From: Acidobacteriota bacterium
GTDB taxonomy: Bacteria > Acidobacteriota > Terriglobia > Acidiferrales > UBA7541
DNA length: 35,466 bases
Reading direction: 5' to 3'
Assembly: GCA_003223245.1 (NCBI GenBank)
Contig: QHYI01000154.1
Location: 1-35,466, forward strand
This document shows, piece by piece, positions 17,816 to 25,443 of this stretch (position 1 is its first letter; every line of letters starts with the position of its first letter). The notes beneath the pieces are model-generated. The model worked only from the letters and a program-made list of their open reading frames with translations. It ran no database searches and had not been told where the DNA came from. The position numbers and the translations under genes were made by a program.

Positions 17816-19856
17816 CCGGAAGGATTCGCGGCGTCAGGAAGAACAGCAGTTCCTGAGAGGAGGTGCTAACGCTTCTCCGCCTAAAGAGATTCCCAATCAA
17901 CGGCAAGCTACCAATGATCGGCGTCTCTTGCATGTCCACGCGCTGCGAGGAGACGATGACTCCGCCGATAACCACAGTGCCGCCATCTGCGACCGTCACC
18001 TTGGTTTCCACTGCCTGGGTATCGAGCGCCGGGACTCCTTGAATACGCGGAATGCCCTGGTCGATCTGCGTATTCTCCACGAGTACGTCCATGAAAATGG
18101 TGCCTTCCGCGGTGATTTGCGGCGTGACTTCCAGCTTCAATACGGCGTCAATGTACTGGACGGAAATGGTGTTGTTGATCGTCGTCTGGATCGGAATCTT
18201 GGTACCTTGCTTCACCGAAGATTTTTCGTTGTTCTGGCTGATGAGCTTGGGCTTCGAGAGCAATTTTCCTACGCCCTTCGATTCTGCGGCCGTGATAATG
18301 AAGTCGAGCGCAAAATTTGGAGAGCGGTGTGCAAACGTAAATCCAGTGCTCGGAGAACCAGCCGGGAAATTCGTATTTAGCGGAGTTCCGGTCGTTACTC
18401 CGTTGCCGCTAGTAGGTCCGCCCGAGACGCAACTAGAGGGAGAAATAATCGGACCAACGAGGCCGCTGCACCCTACCTCGGGCGTTCCGCCAAACACCGA
18501 GCGTCCGCCGGTCGTTGTTCCCGCAAACCCAAGCTGGGTGCCGATATCTTCCGCAAAGGAACGGGAGGCCGACACTACGCGCGCTTCGATTTCCACCTGC
18601 TGCGACTTGCGGTCCAACTGCGCCCTCAGGTTATCGATTACTGGTATTACGGATGGAATGTCGCGAATAATCAAGGTATTCGATCGATCATCGGATAGAA
18701 TATCGCCGCGTGAACTAAGAAATTTCTTCAGCGTGTCCTTCAGCACGGAAGCCTTTGCATAGCTCAGCACGCGGGTTACGGTGACCGGATCAACCGCTTC
18801 TGCCTGTGCCTTCACTAAATCCCGCTGGGATTCTGCTTCCGACTTCAGCGTAGACTTCATCGCGATTCGCAAAACGTTCCCGTTCAATTGTTTGTCCAGG
18901 CCATTGTTCTGCAACACGATGTCGAGCGCCTGGTCCCAGGGCACTTCATCGAGAACAATCGTCAGGCTTCCCTTTACCGCAGGGTCCAGCACCACATTCA
19001 AACCGCTGATTTCGTGGATCAGCCGGAAAAAGTCGCGCAGATCCACGTCCTTCAGGTTGACCGAAATAGGTTCGCCGGTGTACCTCGCCGCCGACTGCAT
19101 GGCCATTGGCGCTGGCGTTTGTGCGGCCGAAGTCGCCAACGTTGTGGCCGCCGTGTTTGCCTGCTGAATAGCCTGCTGGGCCGCCTGCTGCAGGTTCGCT
19201 TCCGGGCGAGCTGGGCCATTCTTCTCGCGGAACGAAGCCAGTGCGACGGGGGGCTCGGTCAGTTCGCCCGGCAAGGCAAAGCGAGGAGCAGGAATCTTGT
19301 TGGCGCTAGCAGAACGTTGTTCCTCAGCTTTACGCGGCGAAGGGGCACTCTGACCGACGCGCGGCTGTGACGAACGGTCGGTCAACGATGTTGTCAATGT
19401 CGGGTTCTGCCGAAGGCTCACAGGCATGGCTGCCGGAGTGCTAAAGGAAATTACCACGGCTTTGCCGTCTCGCGATACATGATAAGGCGTTGCCGTTGTC
19501 AGGTCGATCACCACTCGCGCCACGTTCGGTTGATACTGTCCCATGCGGACATCGACTACCGGAGCCGACACTCCCGGGATAACCGTTTTGTGAACCGCCA
19601 GCCGCGCTCCGACAAAGTCGAGCACCAAACGATCCGGGTGCTGCATGCGCGCCGCGCGAACGTCGAGCTTACCCTCTCCCTCCACGCGCACCGCCGATAC
19701 CTCAGGCGCTTGCGTGATCGCCACGCTGGAGATGACCGCGGCGGACTTGCCTGGGCTTGTGGGCTCCAGGGTTTGTGCCGGCGCGGACATCGTCGTCAGC
19801 GTTAAGCTCGCAAGCATCACGCAGCCATACTTGACGGCTGGCCAATTCGTTTTCAT
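17811..19856 (-). CDS. pilQ: Type IV pilus secretin PilQ
   Basis: PilQ forms the outer-membrane pore through which the type IVa pilus passes. The 681-residue protein has a signal peptide (cleavage near APAQ, about residue 28), one AMIN domain that should bind peptidoglycan (about 55-140), a low-complexity Pro/Gln/Ala linker (145-255), an STN/N0 domain (about 264-332), a secretin N1 domain (about 357-415) and the secretin barrel domain (about 420-681) with the signature IIGSLPLIGNLFRR at 647-660. A Gly/Ser-rich loop with two Cys (C463 and C476) is inserted in the gate region. It overlaps pilP by 4 bases and is last in the pilMNOPQ cluster. Confidence 0.95.
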   Translation of the reverse strand: MKTNWPAVKYGCVMLASLTLTTMSAPAQTLEPTSPGKSAAVISSVAITQAPEVSAVRVEGEGKLDVRAARMQHPDRLVLDFVGARLAVHKTVIPGVSAPVVDVRMGQYQPNVARVVIDLTTATPYHVSRDGKAVVISFSTPAAMPVSLRQNPTLTTSLTDRSSQPRVGQSAPSPRKAEEQRSASANKIPAPRFALPGELTEPPVALASFREKNGPARPEANLQQAAQQAIQQANTAATTLATSAAQTPAPMAMQSAARYTGEPISVNLKDVDLRDFFRLIHEISGLNVVLDPAVKGSLTIVLDEVPWDQALDIVLQNNGLDKQLNGNVLRIAMKSTLKSEAESQRDLVKAQAEAVDPVTVTRVLSYAKASVLKDTLKKFLSSRGDILSDDRSNTLIIRDIPSVIPVIDNLRAQLDRKSQQVEIEARVVSASRSFAEDIGTQLGFAGTTTGGRSVFGGTPEVGCSGLVGPIISPSSCVSGGPTSGNGVTTGTPLNTNFPAGSPSTGFTFAHRSPNFALDFIITAAESKGVGKLLSKPKLISQNNEKSSVKQGTKIPIQTTINNTISVQYIDAVLKLEVTPQITAEGTIFMDVLVENTQIDQGIPRIQGVPALDTQAVETKVTVADGGTVVIGGVIVSSQRVDMQETPIIGSLPLIGNLFRRRSVSTSSQELLFFLTPRILPG

Positions 19857-20683
19857 TGCTGTTCTCCTGAACTGGTGGAGTAGATTCGCTTGTTCACTTG
19901 GCGTTCCACCGGCTTGCCAAAAGCGTCTTTTCCTTCTTCGTGGAACGAAACGCCGTCCATGGTGATCTTCTCGACGCTACCGTCATACAGGTGGTCGCCC
20001 TCGCGCAGGAAATACGTTCTCGCCTGCGGGTTGGAAACTACGGCGATCATTCCATTCGGAGACCGCACGATGCCATCCAGCCGCAGCGTGCTGACTTGCA
20101 GGCCTGCCTTCCCCGGGGGAAGGTTGCTCGGCGTGCCCTTGCCTTCTGTCCCGTGGCTGACGAGAGACTCAAAAGGGTCCCTCCGTGCGGCCTTCAATTC
20201 GCTTTCAGCCGCGGCCCTGGGAGCGCCCTCCGGCCCCGCGGGGTTTTCTACGGCGTTCACGGGAGGCTCGCTTGCGCCTTTCTTCCGCGCGGATTTCGTG
20301 GCAGGCTTTGCCGCTGGTTTTCCCGGAGCCCTCACTGCCGGCTTCGCTGCTGCCAGTGACGCGGCAGGCTTTGCGGCTGCTGCAGGCTTCGTTGCTGCGG
20401 GCGCGGGCCTTACTGGCCCCTGGGCCGCTGGTTTTGCCGATGCCTGCGCAGCAGGCTTCGCCGGAGTTTGCGTCGCGGGCTTAACTGGAGTCTGCGCAGC
20501 CGGCTTCGCAGGAGTTTGCGTCGCTGGTTTGGCCGGAGGCTTGGTAGCCTGCTGCGTGCTCTGCCCCGCTTGTTCCGCCGTGGAGTTTCCAATACCGGGT
20601 GGAAGCGGATTCCTCTGCGCGCGCAAGCTTGGAGCCGCCGTGCCGATTAAGAGCCCTAATCCGATGGTTATCGCTGAACGCAT
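19853..20683 (-). CDS. pilP: Type IV pilus assembly protein PilP, with long Lys/Pro/Ala repeat linker
   Basis: PilP links the inner-membrane PilNO complex to the PilQ secretin. This 276-residue version has a signal peptide (about 1-22) with no clear lipobox Cys, unlike the classic lipoprotein. Residues about 44-135 are a repetitive stretch of KPATQTPAKPAAQTP-like units, and the C-terminal beta-domain (about 170-270) contains TLRLDGIVRSPNGMIAVV and YFLREGDHLYDG, which fits PilP. The identification also rests on its place between pilO and pilQ. The repeat region probably forms an extended periplasmic spacer. Confidence 0.85.
   Translation of the reverse strand: MRSAITIGLGLLIGTAAPSLRAQRNPLPPGIGNSTAEQAGQSTQQATKPPAKPATQTPAKPAAQTPVKPATQTPAKPAAQASAKPAAQGPVRPAPAATKPAAAAKPAASLAAAKPAVRAPGKPAAKPATKSARKKGASEPPVNAVENPAGPEGAPRAAAESELKAARRDPFESLVSHGTEGKGTPSNLPPGKAGLQVSTLRLDGIVRSPNGMIAVVSNPQARTYFLREGDHLYDGSVEKITMDGVSFHEEGKDAFGKPVERQVNKRIYSTSSGEQQ
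20395..20560 (-). repeat. In-frame tandem repeats in pilP coding for KPA(A/T)QTP units
   Basis: Degenerate repeats of about 24 bases, in subunits of 12, encode alternating Lys-Pro-Ala and Gln-Thr-Pro steps. At least four successive units are clear, then the repeat decays into AAAKPAA-type sequence. Slippage at such repeats could change the linker length in frame. Confidence 0.7.
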
Positions 20684-20700
20684 AGTTCGCTCGTTCCCGC

Positions 20701-21348
20701 TCAGGGTTTTCCAGGCGCGCCGCCCGGCTTGGCTCCCGCTGCGGCAGCCACAGTCGAGTCGGCAGGCTTGGTGAAAAATGTTGTTGCGGTGAAAATTCCG
20801 GAAACCGTCGTTCCTGGCCGCACCGGGTATTTTGCCCCCTTGGCGCTCTCCGGACCGTTAAACGTCAGGTCGCCCACATTGATAATTCGTGACAAACGGC
20901 CCAGCCGCCCAAAAAAGTCCAGCACGTTGAAGTACGGCCCGTCGGCCTGAATTTCAAACGGCATCTCGTAGTGATATTCCTTGGGCACGATCGCCAGCGA
21001 CTTCAGGCTGCGAATTTGTACGTTGGAGGCGCTCGCCGCTCCTTGGATCAGGCGGATGAACTCGTCCGCTTCTTTTTCCTCGGGAACAATCGTCTTCAGC
21101 GTTTCCAATTGTTTCGAGAGCGCGTCCATCTGCTGCTTCAATTCCCCGTAGCGCTGCTTGTAGACCTGAAGTTGCGCCACTTCCTGGCTTAACTGGGTCC
21201 GTTTCACTACCGCGGCGTCCACATCATCCCGCTCGTGCGCAATCGGCGACCCCGGCACGTAAACTCCAACCAGCACCAGCACCACCGCAACGGCCGCGGC
21301 CACGAGGGCCTGCATGATCACCGACATGTCTCGCAAAGGATTGGCCAT
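20701..21348 (-). CDS. pilO: Type IV pilus assembly protein PilO
   Basis: PilO is a bitopic inner-membrane protein that dimerises with PilN in the pilus alignment complex. The 215-residue protein has a short cytoplasmic N-terminus, one membrane segment at about 12-32, a periplasmic coiled coil (about 45-95, QLQVYKQRYGELKQQMDALS) and a C-terminal ferredoxin-like domain (about 100-190) with the family motif PFEIQADGPYFNVLDFFGRL. It ends in an Ala/Gly/Pro-rich tail. It lies 8 bases after pilN and 17 before pilP. Confidence 0.92.
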   Translation of the reverse strand: MANPLRDMSVIMQALVAAAVAVVLVLVGVYVPGSPIAHERDDVDAAVVKRTQLSQEVAQLQVYKQRYGELKQQMDALSKQLETLKTIVPEEKEADEFIRLIQGAASASNVQIRSLKSLAIVPKEYHYEMPFEIQADGPYFNVLDFFGRLGRLSRIINVGDLTFNGPESAKGAKYPVRPGTTVSGIFTATTFFTKPADSTVAAAAGAKPGGAPGKP

Positions 21349-21356
21349 GGGTCCCC

Positions 21357-21998
21357 TTAACCTTTCTTCGCCGGTGTGTTGGCCGCTGCCGCAGATGCAG
21401 TGGCCGGCCGTGCCTGCATGGGCGGCGGCGGTGCGATTTCCGCAGTGATCTGGAAGGTAATCGTTTGCAGGCCCTGCGTCTTGTCATCCTGCTTCGATTC
21501 CAGGATTTCCACCTTCTGGAAGTACCCCGAGCGCTTCAGCGCCGTAATGAAATTCGCCACCGCATTGATTGACGCGGACGCTCCGTTCATTGACAAGGCG
21601 TTCCCCTTCCGCGCCATTTCCGTCAGCCACAGGTTTTCTGTCCGCGACACGGTATTTGCCACCATGTCCAGCAGTTCTTGCCCGCCGGTACGGTCACGCT
21701 GCAACTGCTCGATGGTGTTGACGCGCTGCTGCAAAATGACTTTCTGCTTTTCAAACGCCTCGACTTGCAACTTGGTCTGCTCGAGTTCCGTTTTCTGCGC
21801 TTGCAGCGTTTTGATCTTGTTGTTTTCTTCGGTCAATTGTTTGTCCCAGGTGTAATAGAAGAACCCGAGAACCAACACGCCGACAAGAACGCCCACAGCA
21901 ATGAACGCCACGGGCATCGCTCCGCCAGTATCCACCGCCATTGTCGGCCGCCGGGCAGCCCTTGGTCGCGTTTGTCCAAGAAGGTTTATGCGAATCAT
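21357..21998 (-). CDS. pilN: Type IV pilus assembly protein PilN
   Basis: PilN is the inner-membrane partner of PilO, and its cytoplasmic N-terminus docks into PilM. The conserved docking peptide IRINLLGQ is at residues 2-9. A membrane segment (about 30-50) is followed by a coiled coil (about 55-100) and a Fimbrial_assembly-type domain (about 100-185). It starts 2 bases after pilM ends, consistent with translational coupling. The C-terminus is an extended Pro/Ala-rich tail from about residue 187. Confidence 0.93.
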   Translation of the reverse strand: MIRINLLGQTRPRAARRPTMAVDTGGAMPVAFIAVGVLVGVLVLGFFYYTWDKQLTEENNKIKTLQAQKTELEQTKLQVEAFEKQKVILQQRVNTIEQLQRDRTGGQELLDMVANTVSRTENLWLTEMARKGNALSMNGASASINAVANFITALKRSGYFQKVEILESKQDDKTQGLQTITFQITAEIAPPPPMQARPATASAAAANTPAKKG

Positions 21999-22000
21999 GG

Positions 22001-23053
22001 CTAGTCGAAGCTCCTCAGTGCCAGACCTACAGCAATCACCAACCGCGGCGCGATGTCGCGGATCTGATCATCGCTATGCCGGCTGGGATTGATGAGCACC
22101 CTGCGGAAGGGATTCAATTCCTCCACAGGCATGGCAAACTCCTCGCGTAACAAATCCACAAGTCCGGGCACCCGCGCCGTTCCGCCCGCCACCACAATCC
22201 GCTGGATGTTTTCCCCGCTCGCGGTGGCCCTGAAAAAGTCAAATGTCTTCTGGATTTCCAGAGTCAAAATGTCGGACACACTGCGCAAAATCTGTTGTCT
22301 CTGCTCATCGGTGACGCTCGGCAGCGTCTCGCCTTTTTTCAGGCGCTCGGCATCTTCAAAGCTCAGGTCCAGTTCCTTTTGCAGCGCGTCCGTGTATTGG
22401 TTCCCACCCACGCTCACGTCGCGCGTGAACAGCGGAATCCCGCCGCGCACGATGTTGATGTTCATCACGCTCGCGCCGATGTTCAGCAGCGCCACCGTCT
22501 GCGCGCTGTCCGGCTCATAATTTACTTCAAAGCAGTTCTGCAAGGCGAAAGCATCGATGTCCACAATCATCGGGGTCTTCCCCGCCTGCGCCAGCACATT
22601 GGTGTGGTTCAGAATCTTGTCTTTCTTCACCGCCACCAGCAGCACATCCATCTGGGAGTCCATCGACTCGAGCAGTTGATAGCTCAGATTCACGTCCGCG
22701 ATGTCGAAGGGAATATGCTGGCTGGCTTCCGAGGGAATCCGGTCGTACAACTCCTCCTCGGTCATCAACGGCAGCGGCACACGCTTAACGATGACCGAGT
22801 GCCCCGATACCGAAGTTGCCACATTCCTGATCTTGATGCGTTCGGCATCAAATATCTTGCTGATGGCGTTGGCGACCTGGGGCGCGTCCATGATCGCCCC
22901 GTCCACCACCGTGTCTGGCGCCAAGGACTCCATTCCGAAGCTTACGAGTTCGTAGCCCGCCTTGGTGGCTTTCAGCTCCACCGCTTTGATGGAGCTGGAT
23001 CCAATGTCCAGGCCTACGATTTGCTTGCTCTTTTTTCCGCCTAGTAGCCCCAT
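22001..23053 (-). CDS. pilM: Type IV pilus assembly protein PilM (actin-like ATPase)
   Basis: PilM is the cytoplasmic actin-like protein that binds PilN and connects the pilus motor to the alignment complex. The 350-residue protein shows VGLDIGSSSIKAVEL (phosphate-1 loop, 13-27), SVSGHSVIVKRVPLP, LLNIGASVMNINIVRGG (phosphate-2) and IVVAGGTARVPGLVDLL (adenosine motif). AGGAGAG lies upstream of the ATG. It is preceded 28 bases upstream by a small helix-turn-helix gene and followed by pilNOPQ. The motor and pilin genes (pilB, pilT, pilC, pilA) are not in the window. Confidence 0.96.
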   Translation of the reverse strand: MGLLGGKKSKQIVGLDIGSSSIKAVELKATKAGYELVSFGMESLAPDTVVDGAIMDAPQVANAISKIFDAERIKIRNVATSVSGHSVIVKRVPLPLMTEEELYDRIPSEASQHIPFDIADVNLSYQLLESMDSQMDVLLVAVKKDKILNHTNVLAQAGKTPMIVDIDAFALQNCFEVNYEPDSAQTVALLNIGASVMNINIVRGGIPLFTRDVSVGGNQYTDALQKELDLSFEDAERLKKGETLPSVTDEQRQQILRSVSDILTLEIQKTFDFFRATASGENIQRIVVAGGTARVPGLVDLLREEFAMPVEELNPFRRVLINPSRHSDDQIRDIAPRLVIAVGLALRSFD

Positions 23054-23081
23054 TGCGGCCTCTCTCCTACGATCATTCTTG

Positions 23082-23312
23082 CTACGCGTGCCGTCTCGCG
23101 GCAGACTGGGTCATCTTTCTTTCCATCCACCGGTCTAGGATCGTCTTCCGCAGCTTCCAACGGTTGCCTAGCTTGAACGCTGGTATCTCCCCTTCCGTGA
23201 TGTAACGGTAGAGGGTATCCGGGGAGATGCCCAGATATTGCGACGCCTGCCTTACATTCATTACTTCGCGCGACTCAATCACGTAGAACGCCACCCCGGC
23301 ATTCGAACTCAT
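23082..23312 (-). CDS. Small excisionase/MerR-like helix-turn-helix protein
   Basis: This is a 76-residue DNA-binding protein of the helix_turn_helix_17 (excisionase family) type. MNVRQASQYLGISPDTLYRY is followed by ITEGEIPAFKLGNRWK and a closing LDRWMERK helix. The family includes phage Xis proteins and free-standing regulators. No integrase or phage gene is nearby, so a regulatory role is more likely. The first 17 residues may be untranslated, since a second ATG gives MNVRQASQ directly; neither start has a strong ribosome site. It is the first gene of the pil run and sits behind a candidate promoter, so it may regulate its own operon. That role is inferred from position only. Confidence 0.85.
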   Translation of the reverse strand: MSSNAGVAFYVIESREVMNVRQASQYLGISPDTLYRYITEGEIPAFKLGNRWKLRKTILDRWMERKMTQSAARRHA

Positions 23313-23387
23313 GCCAGCAGATCACAACCCTACAGGTGCGCCCCTCTCGCGCTGCGGATCGGGATTGAGGGCACAACCCGTGGGTGC

Positions 23388-23416
23388 TTTATGCCATTCT
23401 GCACTCCGAGCGTCAA
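23388..23416 (-). promoter_or_regulatory. Candidate sigma-70-type promoter of the pil operon
   Basis: On the minus strand TTGACG (23411-23416) and CATAAA (23388-23393) are separated by exactly 17 bases. These match the consensus boxes at 5 of 6 and 4 of 6 positions. Transcription would begin near 23380, about 70 bases before the helix-turn-helix start. This is a pattern match only. Confidence 0.4.
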
Positions 23417-23447
23417 GGGAATCTATGGGTCTGTTGTGCTAAGAATA

Positions 23448-23499
23448 GGGGTAGTTCTAGGCAGTTCGGGGGTATTTTCGGGTAGTACCACAATACCCG
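23448..23499. promoter_or_regulatory. Cluster of GGGTA(G/T)T motifs, operator-like
   Basis: GGGTAGT occurs at 23449-23455 and 23480-23486, GGGTATT at 23470-23476 and its inverse AATACCC at 23492-23498. The inverted copies can form two competing stem-loops. The cluster lies about 32-88 bases upstream of the candidate -35 box, a position suited to an activator site. No regulator is assigned. Confidence 0.35.
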
Positions 23500-23611
23500 T
23501 AGGGTCCACTGTTTTAAAACCACAATTAGTTGCGCTTTTTTGCGAACGCCACCTGTCCTCGCGTACCGTTAATCCTTTGTCTGCACCCTCCAAAAGCATT
23601 CGGTCGCTAGT

Positions 23612-23642
23612 TCCTTTTTACCTGAACTATCTCCTTTTTACC
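23612..23642. repeat. 11-bp direct repeat with 20-bp period
   Basis: TCCTTTTTACC occurs twice, at 23612-23622 and 23632-23642, exactly 20 bases apart. Two helical turns would put both copies on the same DNA face. It lies about 200 bases upstream of the candidate pil promoter and about 90 bases beyond the ubiD stop. Confidence 0.5.
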
Positions 23643-23731
23643 CAGCAATTTGCCGTTTTCCTTCGATTTGTCTTCGTGCGAATGGCGGCCGAAAATGCCC
23701 TAAGAGGCAACAGTCTACTTCGGATAACCGC

Positions 23732-25261
23732 TCAATCCACGCCCAAAGTTTTCCACAGTTCTTCCACATGTTTCTTGGTCCCTGGGTCCATGCAGATCTC
23801 ATCCGGCCATGGTCTTGTGAACCCCTCCGAAGCCCATTTGCGGGTCGCATCGACCCCCATCTTCGACCCGAAGTCCTGCATCCGGGCGGCATGGTCCAGG
23901 GTATCGATAGGCCCCAGCGAAAATTGCACGTCCCGCTCCGGATCCAGGGCGCAAAGCGTCTTCCACACCACCTCGCTGTAGTCATGGATGTCCACATCGT
24001 GGTCTACCACTACAATCACCTTGGTAAACATCGCCTGCCCCAGCGACCAAATCGCATTCATGATCTTTCGCGCGTGCCCCGGATAGGACTTCCGAATCGC
24101 CACGATCATCAAATTATGGAAAATCCCCTGTGCGGGCATCGACACATCCACAATTTCCGGGTACTGCATCTTCATGACGGGCAAGAAGATACGCTCTACG
24201 GCGTGGCCCATATAAAAGTCTTCCTGCGGCGGCGGCCCCACCACCGTCGTCAAGTAAATTGGCTCCTTCCGGTGGCTCACGCACTCTACATGAAAAACCG
24301 GGTACTCCCCTTCGAGCGAATAGAACCCCGTGTGATCCCCAAACGGCCCTTCCGTGCGCATCTCATTCAGGTTCACATACCCTTCCAGCACAACCTCTGC
24401 ATTTGCAGGCACTTCCAGCTCATTCGTCTGGCACGCCACCATTTCCACCGGCTCGCGCCGCAAAAACCCCGCAAACATCATCTCGTCCAAGTCCGCCGGA
24501 ATCGGCAGCATTCCCGCCAGTGCCGTTGCCGGATCGGTCCCAATCGCCACGCTTACCGGAATCCGCCCCTCCGGATTCTCCTCCCGTGCCCGCCGGAAAT
24601 GCTCCGCGCCGTGCTTCTGCGTTTGCCAGTGCATCCCGGTCGTCCGCTCGTCATAAATCTGCATCCGGTACATCCCCACGTTGCGCTTCCCGGTCTCCGG
24701 ATTCTTTGTAAACACCAGAGGAAATGTGATGAATCGCCCGCCATCCTGCGGCCAGCATTTCAAAATCGGAAAGTCGAACAGGTTCACGTCCTTCCCCTTC
24801 TGGACCGTCTCCTGGCAATAGCCCGTTTTCACGCTCTTCGGGAAAAACGAGCCCAACTCCGACAGTTTTGGCAACAATTTGATTTTGTCGAAAAGCCCTT
24901 GCGGCGTCTCCATGCTCAAGAATCCCTGAATCCGCTGGGCGATTTCGTCCAGGTCGTTTACTTCGAGCGCCAGGCACATCCGCCGTACGCTTCCAAACGC
25001 GTTAATCAGCAGCGGAATCCTCGACCCTTTAGGCCTCTCAAACAGCAGGGCTTTGTTCGGCACGGGTAGCACAGGCTCTCTTGTCTCTGCGCTCGTTGCT
25101 TCGCCCCCCTGTCTATGGCCGCCTCCCCGGTTCTTCGGTCTACACATTCTTTGCACCACTTCGGTAATCTCCAGTAGCGGGTCCACTTCGGCCCGCACTC
25201 GTTTCAACTCCCCTTCCTTCTCCAGCCTGGCAATAAACTCCCGCAAATCCCGATACCCCAC
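23732..25261 (-). CDS. UbiD-family prenyl-FMN-dependent decarboxylase
   Basis: UbiD enzymes decarboxylate (or reversibly carboxylate) aromatic or unsaturated acids using prenylated FMN made by a UbiX partner. The protein shows VGYRDLREFIARLEKEGELK, RMQIYDERTTGMHWQ, AIGTDPA and EGPFGDHTGFYS with family acidic residues, then VERIFLPVMKMQYPEI and VDHDVDIHD. I place the start at the GTG at 25261 (509 residues) because GGAGG lies 5 bases upstream and GYRDLREF is the usual N-terminus; the frame continues to 25324. Candidates include the quinone-pathway decarboxylase or an aromatic-acid enzyme, and the substrate cannot be told. No ubiX is in the window. It is divergent from the alcohol dehydrogenase gene. 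Confidence 0.9.
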   Translation of the reverse strand: MGYRDLREFIARLEKEGELKRVRAEVDPLLEITEVVQRMCRPKNRGGGHRQGGEATSAETREPVLPVPNKALLFERPKGSRIPLLINAFGSVRRMCLALEVNDLDEIAQRIQGFLSMETPQGLFDKIKLLPKLSELGSFFPKSVKTGYCQETVQKGKDVNLFDFPILKCWPQDGGRFITFPLVFTKNPETGKRNVGMYRMQIYDERTTGMHWQTQKHGAEHFRRAREENPEGRIPVSVAIGTDPATALAGMLPIPADLDEMMFAGFLRREPVEMVACQTNELEVPANAEVVLEGYVNLNEMRTEGPFGDHTGFYSLEGEYPVFHVECVSHRKEPIYLTTVVGPPPQEDFYMGHAVERIFLPVMKMQYPEIVDVSMPAQGIFHNLMIVAIRKSYPGHARKIMNAIWSLGQAMFTKVIVVVDHDVDIHDYSEVVWKTLCALDPERDVQFSLGPIDTLDHAARMQDFGSKMGVDATRKWASEGFTRPWPDEICMDPGTKKHVEELWKTLGVD

Positions 25262-25443
25262 TCTTCCCTCCAGTAGCACGAGCACTCTTGCCTGTGCTGT
25301 TCCCCAAGCCGCAGACTCTAACATGAACCAACTCGATCCGCCCTTGTTTGCGCCTCTCGTCGCAGCTTTTGCCTAACCTGCCACCGCGCTCCCGCATCAA
25401 AATGAATGCGGCCTTCAACTCTCATCCTTCCGAGGAACAGCCC

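Larger units (their letters stand above)
23313..23731. other. Non-coding control region upstream of the pil run
   Basis: 419 bases between ubiD and the helix-turn-helix gene with no convincing gene. The open frame on the plus strand runs antisense into ubiD and has no recognisable features. The region holds the candidate promoter, the GGGTA cluster and the 11-base direct repeat listed separately. Confidence 0.6.

Noticed and set aside
19890-20774. 294-codon Ala/Gly-rich open frame on the plus strand
   Set aside because: Mirror of the pilP repeat region; the AAGFAG-type repeats are the antisense reading of the KPA repeats.
23238-23981. 247-codon open frame on the plus strand through the pil control region
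   Set aside because: It overlaps the HTH gene and the ubiD 3' end in antisense and matches no family; the part in the spacer lacks coding character.
23768-25069. 433-codon open frame on the plus strand
   Set aside because: Fully antisense to the ubiD-family gene; rich in His, Arg and Pro with no motif.
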